Source: Sphingomonas horti (lineage in GTDB: Bacteria > Pseudomonadota > Alphaproteobacteria > Sphingomonadales > Sphingomonadaceae). Taken from it: 64,000 nucleotides of DNA. Positions 34,924-41,715 of the stretch are shown in pieces; positions within the stretch are counted from its first letter, which is position 1; each line of letters opens with the position of its first letter. The DNA lies in contig NZ_WQMS01000008.1 of the NCBI RefSeq assembly GCF_009753715.1, forward strand, positions 133,432 through 197,431, written 5' to 3'. The notes below the pieces were generated by a model that did not search any database, was not told the DNA's origin, and saw nothing but the letters and a program-made list of their open reading frames with translations. Both the position numbers and the translations under genes were made by a program.

Positions 34924-34977
34924 ATGATCGAGATGGAACCGGCCTTCGCGGGCAGGGCGGGGAGGCGCGCGTGCTGA
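34924..34977 (+). other. Possible 17-codon leader frame before the connector gene
   Basis: ATG at 34924, preceded by GGGGAGA, opens MIEMEPAFAGRAGRRAC and stops at 34977, overlapping the GTG start of the connector gene. It may be a coupling leader or a remnant of a gene. Weak support. Confidence 0.25.
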
Positions 34978-35549
34978 CGATGGTTGGCTTTGCCGATGCC
35001 GACCTCGCCGCCGCGCGAGAGGCAGCGAAGCGTTACGCTCGGGTCGAGCAGGCCGGCGAGGATGCCCTGATCGGCGATCTCGCCGCCACCTGCCTGTTGC
35101 TGTGCGAGGCATTTTGCGGCCGCATCGGCCTCGCGCGCGAGGCGGTGGAGATTCTGCCTGCCTCAGCCGAATGGAGTCGGCTGGCAGCAGGACCGGTGCG
35201 GTCGATCACAGCGGTCGAGGGTATTCCCGCCGAGGGAGCGGCGTTCACGCTGCCAGTCGAATCCTACGCGATCGACATTGACGCGGAGGGGAGCGGGTGG
35301 GTTCGCGTGACGACGCCCGGCGCGGCAGGAAGAGTCCGCGTGACCTATCTCGCCGGGCTAGCGGACGACTGGGACCGCCTGCCGGAGCCGCTGCGCCAGG
35401 GCGTGGTGCGGCTGACCACGCACCTCTTCGCCCACCGCGACGACGCCCGCGAAGGCGCGCCACCGGCCGCCGTGGCGGCGCTGTGGCGGCCCTGGCGCCG
35501 GGTGAGCCTGGGCGAGCCGACAGGGCGGAGCGGAGGGCCTTTCAGATGA
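34971..35549 (+). CDS. Head-tail connector/adaptor protein
   Basis: A 192-residue homologue of phage gp6-type connectors and GTA gene 6, which binds below the portal. Helical N-terminal half (AAREAAKRYARVEQAGED, DLAATCLLLCEAFCGR) and beta-rich middle (VESYAIDIDAEGSGWVRV) fit this family. GTG at 34971 has GGAGG five bases upstream. The stopper protein normally found next (gene 7) is not seen, as the next gene is the tail terminator. Confidence 0.8.
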   Translation: MLTMVGFADADLAAAREAAKRYARVEQAGEDALIGDLAATCLLLCEAFCGRIGLAREAVEILPASAEWSRLAAGPVRSITAVEGIPAEGAAFTLPVESYAIDIDAEGSGWVRVTTPGAAGRVRVTYLAGLADDWDRLPEPLRQGVVRLTTHLFAHRDDAREGAPPAAVAALWRPWRRVSLGEPTGRSGGPFR

Positions 35550-35941
35550 GCTTCGAAGCAGAGCTGCAAGCAGCGGTGCTGAGCGCGCTCGCGGCCGAGC
35601 CGGCGATCGCCGCGCAGGCGAACGGCGTGTTCCTGGAACGGCCGGCCCGGGCGACGCCCCCTTATCTGGTGCTTGGCCCAATGCTGAGCAGCGACTGGGG
35701 CGCGAAGGGCATTGCCGGCCGCGAAGTGCGGCTGACGGTGCGTGTCCACGACGCGGGCGAGAGCTGGTCGCGTGCTGTGTCGCTGCAGGGCGCGGCGAGC
35801 TCTGCGATCGATGCCCTGCCGCGCCAGCTGAGCGGATGGCGACTGGGCTCGGTCGTGCTGCTGCGCGCGCGGACCGGCCGCGATGGGCCGAACGGCTGGC
35901 TCGGCACCGTCGAATATCGAGTGCGAGCAATGGAGGGCTGA
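35546..35941 (+). CDS. Tail terminator protein (DUF3168)
   Basis: A 131-residue DUF3168 protein, corresponding to GTA gene 8. Visible family features are FEAELQAAVLSALAAEP at the start, PPYLVLGPMLSSDWGAKG, and REVRLTVRVHDAGES. The ATG overlaps the connector stop (ATGA). It caps the tail tube at the head-proximal end. Confidence 0.85.
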   Translation: MSFEAELQAAVLSALAAEPAIAAQANGVFLERPARATPPYLVLGPMLSSDWGAKGIAGREVRLTVRVHDAGESWSRAVSLQGAASSAIDALPRQLSGWRLGSVVLLRARTGRDGPNGWLGTVEYRVRAMEG

Positions 35942-35942
35942 C

Positions 35943-36350
35943 ATGCCGATCGAACGGGGAAGCGCGTTTCTGCTGAAGGTGGGAGACGGCGCCGCGCCGC
36001 CGGCTTACGCAACCGTTGCGGGCCTGCGGACAACGCAGCTGAGCGTCAATGGCGAGACGGTAGTCGTCACAAACAAGGATTCGGGTGGCTGGCGCGAACT
36101 GCTTTCCGGCGCGGGCGTGCGATCGGTCTCGGTATCCGGGGCCGGCGTGTTCACGGGATCGACCGCGGAGGCGCGGTTGAAGGCCAATGCGCTGTCCGGC
36201 GTGCTCGACGATTACGAGCTCAGCTTCGAAAGCGGCGAGCGCATGCGCGGCCAATTCCTGGTCTCGCGTCTCGATTATGCCGGAGATTTCAATGGCGAGC
36301 GAAGCTACACGCTGAGCCTCGAGAGCTCGGGCGAGGTGGTGTCGCTGTGA
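35943..36350 (+). CDS. Major tail protein (TP901-1 type)
   Basis: Tail tube subunit, 135 residues, matching GTA gene 9. Characteristic parts include GSAFLLKVGDG, VAGLRTTQLSVNGETVVVTNKDSGGWRELL (quoted in part), GAGVRSVSVSGAGVF and a final RSYTLSLESSGEV. It follows the tail terminator by one base. The stop overlaps the next gene's GTG. Confidence 0.92.
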   Translation: MPIERGSAFLLKVGDGAAPPAYATVAGLRTTQLSVNGETVVVTNKDSGGWRELLSGAGVRSVSVSGAGVFTGSTAEARLKANALSGVLDDYELSFESGERMRGQFLVSRLDYAGDFNGERSYTLSLESSGEVVSL

Positions 36351-36658
36351 GCGCGGCCAACTCTGCGCGCGGCGAGGCAAGTATGCGGATCGGGGGAACC
36401 GACCTCGTCTTGCGCCCGAGCTTTGCGGCGCTGGTGGCGGCGGAGGAGGAGCTTGGGCCGTTGTTCGCGCTGGTCGAGCGTGCGGCAGCGGGCGGGCTGA
36501 AGCTGTCGGAAATGACGGCGCTGTTCTGGCATTGCCTGCGCGATCGGCCGGAGAACCTGAGCCGCGCGGCGTTCGGTGAAGCCTTGGTGGCCGGCGGGCT
36601 GGTTGCGGCGACGCCGGCGCTGAAGCTGTTGCTGCGCCAGGTGCTGCAGGGGCGGTGA
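36347..36658 (+). CDS. GTA gene-10-like tail assembly protein
   Basis: A 103-residue protein with IGGTDLVLRPSFAALVAAEE and LSEMTALFWHCLRDRPE, the pattern of the GTA gp10 family related to tail assembly chaperones. The start is GTG at 36347 overlapping the tail protein stop, and the end overlaps the next gene in the same way, so the three are translationally coupled. Confidence 0.85.
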   Translation: MSAANSARGEASMRIGGTDLVLRPSFAALVAAEEELGPLFALVERAAAGGLKLSEMTALFWHCLRDRPENLSRAAFGEALVAGGLVAATPALKLLLRQVLQGR

Positions 36659-36939
36659 TCATGGGTCGTCATCCCGGGCTTGACCCGGGACCCACCTGCC
36701 CTTCGTCAATGGCCGTGGAAGGTAGGCCCCGGCTCAAGGCCGGGGTGACGGAGTTTGCAATTGCTGCCAGCAGGCTCGCCGGCCTGGCGGGCGCTTTGCT
36801 CGGCTGGCGGCCGGCTGAGTTCTGGACAGCGACGCCGGCCGAGCTGGCGACGATCCTCGCGGCCTTGGCGCCGCGCCACGAGGCCCCCGCCGGGAGCGAT
36901 GTGCTCGCCGAATTGCAGGAGCGGTTTCCCGATGGATGA
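36655..36939 (+). CDS. Tail assembly chaperone-like protein (TIGR02216-like) carrying an inserted repeat
   Basis: The conserved core is AASRLAGLAGALLGWRPAEF followed by WTATPAELATILAAL, matching the small GTA 10.1-type proteins, which are normally about 60-70 residues. Here the frame from GTG 36655 has about 30 extra residues encoded almost wholly by the palindromic repeat at 36667-36750. An internal GTG at 36745, at the right edge of the repeat, would give a near-normal protein starting VTEFAIAASRL. Which start is used decides whether the repeat is translated. Confidence 0.75.
   Translation: MIMGRHPGLDPGPTCPSSMAVEGRPRLKAGVTEFAIAASRLAGLAGALLGWRPAEFWTATPAELATILAALAPRHEAPAGSDVLAELQERFPDG
36667..36750. 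repeat. Palindromic repeat element, copy 3, inside a GTA gene
   Basis: Eighty-four bases from CGTCATCCCGGG to CGGGGTGACG, with arms TCATCCCGGGCTTGACCCGG and AGGCCCCGGCTCAAGGCCGG. It is a multiple of three and keeps the reading frame open. It is closely related to the copy at 16329-16400 (right arms nearly identical). Confidence 0.8.
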
Positions 36940-37459
36940 AGAGATCGAACGCCTGGTCGTGTCGGTGCGGGCGGATACCCAGGACTTTGCCCGCGACGTG
37001 GCGGCAATGCGCGCCGAGCTGGAGGGGCCGTTCGGCATCGGAATCGACCGCGCCGGGCGGGCGCTCGAAACCGGGCTGGCCCGCGCGATCCGGAGCGGCA
37101 AATTGGGCTTCGAGGATCTGGGACGCGTCGCGCAATCGGTGCTCGCCTCAATCGCGGCGAGTGCAGTGCGATCCGGCGTGTCGTCGATTCTCTCCGGCGT
37201 GGGCGCGGTGCTCGACCTGCCGGGACGCGCGACCGGCGGGCCGGTGGCGCCCGGCCGAGCCTATATGGTCGGCGAGCGCGGGCCCGAACTGTTCGTGCCG
37301 TCGAGCGCGGGGCAGGTAATGGCCTCGGCCCCGGCCGCCGCGCGGGAAGTGCGGGTGACGGTGAACGTCAATGCGCCTGCCGGGGCGGATGGCGCGAAGG
37401 CGCTGGTGCGATCGTCACGACAGGTGGCGCGAGCGGTCAGGCGGGCGATGGAGGGGTAG
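36932..37459 (+). CDS. Short tape measure protein (GTA gene 11-like)
   Basis: A 175-residue protein starting MDEEIERLVVSVRADTQDFA, with LGFEDLGRVAQSVLASIAAS and the conserved RATGGPVAPGRAYMVGERGP, FVPSSAGQV. This C-terminal signature is typical of GTA and lambda-like tape measure proteins, and the short length fits a short tail. The ATG overlaps the end of the chaperone gene (ATGGATGA). Confidence 0.88.
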   Translation: MDEEIERLVVSVRADTQDFARDVAAMRAELEGPFGIGIDRAGRALETGLARAIRSGKLGFEDLGRVAQSVLASIAASAVRSGVSSILSGVGAVLDLPGRATGGPVAPGRAYMVGERGPELFVPSSAGQVMASAPAAAREVRVTVNVNAPAGADGAKALVRSSRQVARAVRRAMEG

Positions 37460-37552
37460 ATCGTCGAGAGATCCAATCGGGATGATCTCTATCAACCCTT
37501 TGCGACATTTATCTTTTGTGACATCTGATGGCAGGTCGAACCAGGAGGTTTC

Positions 37553-37873
37553 ATGCCGATAGCTTCGTCCGGAAGCGATGCGCTCTTTTTGCTGGTCGCT
37601 GCGCTCGTCGTATTTGGCCTGACGGCGCTCGCCGCATACTTATTTGGTCGCCGATTAGCCCGGCGGAGCCGCTTCCTCGCAGTCTTGGCCTGCGCTTCGA
37701 CAGTGCCGGCGTTAATCACTGCCTCAGCAGTGGCTCTGCTCATCACGGCTCCTGATGGACCGCCACCAAACGACGCGCCCGCCATGCTCTTCGTGGCTCT
37801 CACTACCTTGGCGATGCTTTCGTGCATAGTAAGCATCCCAGCAAGTGCATTGCTGATCCGAAAAGCCGACTAG
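37553..37873 (+). CDS. Small membrane protein inserted in the GTA cluster
   Basis: A 106-residue protein with three hydrophobic segments (FLLVAALVVFGLTALAAYLF, then VLACASTVPALITASAVAL, and LFVALTTLAMLSCIVSIPAS). A strong AGGAGG site precedes the ATG at 37553. Codon use is less GC-rich than neighbouring tail genes. It interrupts the usual tail gene order, so it resembles a phage moron or later insertion. No family recognised. Confidence 0.65.
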   Translation: MPIASSGSDALFLLVAALVVFGLTALAAYLFGRRLARRSRFLAVLACASTVPALITASAVALLITAPDGPPPNDAPAMLFVALTTLAMLSCIVSIPASALLIRKAD

Positions 37874-37892
37874 GCCAACCGCCACTTTCCAC

Positions 37893-38264
37893 TCATTGCC
37901 GACGTTGCCAATTCGACTCGCGACCTGGCGGACAGGCGGGGTCGTAGAGCGCGAGCCGGGATCCCCAGCGGACAAGCCTGACCGCGTCGCCGACCTTGCA
38001 GGCCCGGCCGCGGCCGTCATCCGGCCATGCCACGGAGATGGTGCCGCCGTCCGGCATTCGCACATCGACGTGAAGGCGGTTCGGCGAAAGCGTCGCCTTC
38101 CGAAAAGTCGACCAGAAACCGACGATCGTTCCCTGAACGCGTTCCGGCCGTCCGGGTGGCGGCTTCGAGATTGCCGCCAGCAGAAAGACGAACCCGGCCA
38201 GCATGGCGATGCCGATCAGGATTACGAGCGCTTCTCGCGCGCGGAATGACCAGATCGAGCGCAC
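37893..38264 (-). CDS. Single-pass membrane protein, opposite strand, in the GTA cluster
   Basis: About 123 residues: one N-terminal hydrophobic helix (EALVILIGIAMLAGFVFLLA) and a soluble domain with PERVQGTIVGFWSTFRKATL, VDVRMPDGGTISVAWPDD and two cysteines. GTG at 38264 is the proposed start; ATG at 38321 would overlap the divergent tail gene. It is the only reverse-strand gene inside the structural cluster. Function unknown. Confidence 0.55.
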   Translation of the reverse strand: MRSIWSFRAREALVILIGIAMLAGFVFLLAAISKPPPGRPERVQGTIVGFWSTFRKATLSPNRLHVDVRMPDGGTISVAWPDDGRGRACKVGDAVRLVRWGSRLALYDPACPPGRESNWQRRQ

Positions 38265-38312
38265 CGCGCGGCCCTGGCGTGGATTCGCAGGCGTAACAAG
38301 GAGGGTCCTGAC

Positions 38313-40535
38313 ATGGGTCATTGGCTCGCTCAGTCGCGGACGTGCCAGGAAACGAGCTTCGTCAAAAGGTTCGATGCACGCTTCTGGACCGTGGACTTCC
38401 CGCGGCCGATGATGGCGTCGGTCGTGACCATCGAGGCCGATGCGCTGCGGGTCGACGCGGTCTTCTACCGCAAGGACGATCTGGCGGGGCTGATCTGGTT
38501 GACGGAGGATCGTTACGATCATCCGCTGCTGGCGTACGAGACCTCGCGAGACTTCCGGCGATGCAGGCTCAGCTTTCGATGGCGCTCGTCGGGGATCATT
38601 GCGCTGGACGCCGTGGACGGGCCGACCCTGACCATCGAGGGCCGCGACGAGGCGGGGGCCGCCCGATCCTGGTTCGTGCGATTGTGGAACTATGCGGAAG
38701 GGGCGCCGGAGGACGCCGTCGTCAGCCTGGACTTCGCGGCATTGCAGTCCGGCTCTTCGCTTGCGGGCGAGGCGGTCTGGGCCGGCGATGTGGACCGGAT
38801 GTTCATCTCCCTGGTGCCGCCGGGCTATGACGAAGCGGGTGGCGACCTGGCGGCGCCGGCGGAAGGCTGGGCGGAGCTGACCGATATCCGATGCGACGGC
38901 TCCGGCTCCGTCCTTGCGATCGGCGACGTGATGCTGCCGCCCCACCAGCTGCGCATCGCGACCGGCTATGACGACGCGTACAACCTGACGCCAGCGCGGC
39001 TGCTGCGCAACATGGTTCAGCTCGGCTATCGCGCGCTGATCAACCACTATGTCGGCATGAGCCATTATTTCCGGCTGGATGGCGGGCTGGCGACGCTTTC
39101 CGGCGGCGCGCTCAATGGACCTTGCGCCGCATGGCATCGCGATCTGGCGGCGCGGGCGAAGTCGCTCGGATATGAGCTGATCGTTTCGCTCTCTTACGAA
39201 TTGCTCGACGCGCATTGCCCGGAGGCGTGGAAACAGCGGGCCGCCGACGGCGCGCCGGCGCTGACGGGCTGGGATCCGCCCTCGACGCTGCTGTCTCCGG
39301 CGAACGCAGAAGCGATGGCCTATCTGCAGGCGGTCGCAGCCGCGTTCGTCGGGATCGTCGTCGATGCCGGCCTGCCCGTGCGCTTTCAGGTCGGCGAACC
39401 CTGGTGGTGGGTGGCGCCGGACGGGACGCTGTGCGTGCATGACGATGCCGCGAAAGCAGCGGTGGGCGGGGGCATTCCCGCAGATGCCGAGGCAGGCGCG
39501 ATGCTCGCCGTCTCGACCGCCGCGCTGACGGCGGCGGTAAAGGCGATCGCACCAACGGCCGAGACGCTGCTGCTCGTCTATCTGCCGACCGTGCGCGGCC
39601 GCGAGGAGGCACTGGTGCCCGCCGGCTGGGCCTCGCCCGCGTTCGACGTGCTGCAGCTCGAAGATTATGAATGGGTGACGGCCGGCGATGTCGGCGCGAG
39701 CAGCCGCGCTGCCGCCGGGATCGAGGCGCGCCTCGGCTATAGCGCGGGGCGTCAGCATTATTTGAGCGGCTTCGTGCTGCGGCCCGAAGACAAGGCCGGC
39801 TGGCAGCGCATCGCGGATGCGATCGAACGCGCACGCGGTCGTGGCGTCGCGGAGACGTTCGTCTGGGCACTGCCGCAGGTGATCCGCGACGGCTTTATCT
39901 GGTTTGACGAGGAGGCGGATGTGGACAGTTTCGCGGATGTCGGTTTCCCGATCGCGATCGGCCGTGAGGCGAGCGTCGAGGCGGCGACTTCGACCGCGAT
40001 CGCAGCCGGGGCGGGTGGGCGCGAGCAGCGCAACGCCGAATGGGCCGAAGCGCGGCTGACGTTCGACGCCGGGCCGGGAATCCGGTCGGAAAACGATCTT
40101 GGCGCGCTGCTCGCCTTTTTCCGGGCGCGGCGTGGGCCGGCCCAGGCGTTCCGCTTCCGCGATCCCTTCGACGACAGCTCGCACGGCATGACGGGCGAGC
40201 CGGGGCCGGAGGATCAGCTGCTGGGAACAGGCGACGGCGTGCGCACCGTCTTCGCGCTCGTAAAGGACTATGATGGAGTGCCGCGCCGCGTCACCCGGCC
40301 GGTGGCGGGGACAGTACGGGTGGCGGTCGATGGCACGGAGACCAGCGGATGGACCCTTCAGGACGAGGGCGCGATCGGCTTCGATGCTCCGCCCGCTCCC
40401 GGCGCAATCGTGACGGCGGGGTTCCGCTTTGACGTGCCGGTTCGGTTCGCCGAGGACCGGCTGGCGGTCAATCGGGCGACGTTCCTGGCCGGCGAGTCGG
40501 CGAGCGTGCCCCTGATCGAAGTGCGCGAAGGATGA
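38313..40535 (+). CDS. Distal tail protein (DUF2460) fused to a large glycosidase-like N-terminal region
   Basis: A 740-residue protein. The C-terminal part (from about 545) matches GTA gene 12/DUF2460: FPIAIGREASVEAATSTAIA, FRARRGPAQAFRFRDPFDD and VRVAVDGTETSGWTL. The R. capsulatus protein is only about 210 residues. The N-terminal 540 residues have a beta-rich start and then a barrel-like part with ATGYDDAYNLTPARLLRNMV, VRFQVGEPWWWV (E362) and VLQLEDYEWV (E450). Two acidic residues at these places resemble the catalytic pair of TIM-barrel glycosidases. An AAGGAGGG site precedes the ATG. Confidence 0.82.
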   Translation: MGHWLAQSRTCQETSFVKRFDARFWTVDFPRPMMASVVTIEADALRVDAVFYRKDDLAGLIWLTEDRYDHPLLAYETSRDFRRCRLSFRWRSSGIIALDAVDGPTLTIEGRDEAGAARSWFVRLWNYAEGAPEDAVVSLDFAALQSGSSLAGEAVWAGDVDRMFISLVPPGYDEAGGDLAAPAEGWAELTDIRCDGSGSVLAIGDVMLPPHQLRIATGYDDAYNLTPARLLRNMVQLGYRALINHYVGMSHYFRLDGGLATLSGGALNGPCAAWHRDLAARAKSLGYELIVSLSYELLDAHCPEAWKQRAADGAPALTGWDPPSTLLSPANAEAMAYLQAVAAAFVGIVVDAGLPVRFQVGEPWWWVAPDGTLCVHDDAAKAAVGGGIPADAEAGAMLAVSTAALTAAVKAIAPTAETLLLVYLPTVRGREEALVPAGWASPAFDVLQLEDYEWVTAGDVGASSRAAAGIEARLGYSAGRQHYLSGFVLRPEDKAGWQRIADAIERARGRGVAETFVWALPQVIRDGFIWFDEEADVDSFADVGFPIAIGREASVEAATSTAIAAGAGGREQRNAEWAEARLTFDAGPGIRSENDLGALLAFFRARRGPAQAFRFRDPFDDSSHGMTGEPGPEDQLLGTGDGVRTVFALVKDYDGVPRRVTRPVAGTVRVAVDGTETSGWTLQDEGAIGFDAPPAPGAIVTAGFRFDVPVRFAEDRLAVNRATFLAGESASVPLIEVREG

Positions 40536-41344
40536 GCGGCTTTCTGGATGCGCCGCTGACCAGCTTTGCCCTGTGCTGGCGGGTCGAGCGGCGGGATGGC
40601 GTGGCGCTGGGGTTCACCGCGCATGATCGCGACCTGCTGATCGACGGGTTCCGCTATCGCGCCAGCCCCGGCATTGCCCCGTCCGCGATCGAGGACGGCG
40701 ATCCGCTCGACGCCGACACGCTCGAGATCGCAGGCGCGCTGACAGCCGACGCGATCAGCGAGGGGGACCTGCGCGCCGGGCGATGGAATGGCGCTGCGGT
40801 GCGCGTGCTGGCGGCGGACTGGTCCGACCCGCGGCGCAATGTTCGGCTTGTCGCGGGGGAACTCGGCGCCGTCTCCCTGGAGCGCGGCCGATTCTCGGCC
40901 GAATTGAGGGGGCCGGGAGCACTGCTCGACCGTCCTGTCGTCGAAGAGACGACGCCCTTGTGCCGGGCGGAGCTGGGCGACCGGCGGTGCCGCGTCGATA
41001 TGGCAGGCCGGGCTGAGGTCGCGCGAATCCTGGCCGCTGAAGATGCGCTGCTGACGCTCGACCGATCCGAGCCCGGGCCGAACGGCTGGGGCGGCGGAAG
41101 CGTTCGCTGGCTGGACGGCGCCAATGGCGGGCTCAGCGCATCCGTGCTGACGAGCAGCGGCGCCTCCGTCACGCTGTCGGAGCCGCCTCCGTTCCTAGTG
41201 GCGGCGGGCGAGCGGGTCGAGGTCCGCGAAGGTTGTGACAAGCGCTTCGAGACCTGCCGCGCGCGATTTTCGAATGCGGCGAACTTCAGGGGCGAGCCGC
41301 ATCTGCCGGGCATCGATCTGCTGACGCGCTATCCCGGCGAATGA
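40532..41344 (+). CDS. Tail hub protein (DUF2163, GTA gene 13)
   Basis: A 270-residue hub protein. The opening DAPLTSFALCWRVERRDG and GFTAHDRDLLIDG are typical of DUF2163. The C-terminal region, related to phage BR0599, contains four cysteines (C144, C153, C235, C242) within TPLCRAELGDRRCRVD and EGCDKRFETCRARF, an arrangement compatible with an iron-sulfur or metal site. The ATG overlaps the preceding stop (ATGA) and the gene is followed by the peptidase with the same type of overlap. Confidence 0.9.
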   Translation: MSGFLDAPLTSFALCWRVERRDGVALGFTAHDRDLLIDGFRYRASPGIAPSAIEDGDPLDADTLEIAGALTADAISEGDLRAGRWNGAAVRVLAADWSDPRRNVRLVAGELGAVSLERGRFSAELRGPGALLDRPVVEETTPLCRAELGDRRCRVDMAGRAEVARILAAEDALLTLDRSEPGPNGWGGGSVRWLDGANGGLSASVLTSSGASVTLSEPPPFLVAAGERVEVREGCDKRFETCRARFSNAANFRGEPHLPGIDLLTRYPGE

Positions 41345-41715
41345 ATGCGGTCGAACAGGCGGCGATTGCGCTTGTCGGCGCGAAGTTTCGCCTTCACGGC
41401 CGCGATCCGGCGACCGGCCTCGACTGCGTCGGCGTGGTCGCGCGGGCAACCGGCATCGAGGCGCCGAGCGGCTATGCGTTGAGAGGCGGCGATGCGGGCA
41501 GGGTGTCGGCGCTGATCGAGCGGGCCGGACTGATCCCCGTGAGCGAGGCGGTGCCGGGCGACGTGATGCTGATGCGAACGGGGCCGGCCCAGCTTCACCT
41601 GGCGATCCGTACCGCGCGCGGGCTCGTCCATGCCGACGCGGCATTGCGACGCGTCGTCGAGCGGCCGGGCCGGCCGGATTGGGAGATTTTGGGGCTATGG
41701 CGACAATCGTCCTGA
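41341..41715 (+). CDS. NlpC/P60-type cell wall peptidase (GTA gene 14)
   Basis: A 124-residue peptidase with the cysteine-histidine pair of the NlpC/P60 fold: C29 in GLDCVGVVARATG and H86 in QLHLAIRT, with a further H97 in GLVHADA. It would cut recipient peptidoglycan during DNA delivery. The ATG overlaps the hub stop. Its end overlaps the next gene by 19 bases. Confidence 0.88.
   Translation: MNAVEQAAIALVGAKFRLHGRDPATGLDCVGVVARATGIEAPSGYALRGGDAGRVSALIERAGLIPVSEAVPGDVMLMRTGPAQLHLAIRTARGLVHADAALRRVVERPGRPDWEILGLWRQSS

Noticed and set aside
37893..40184. 763-codon reverse frame through the distal tail gene
   Set aside because: Only the part below 38264 is likely coding (a small membrane protein). 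The remainder is antisense to the well-supported tail gene.
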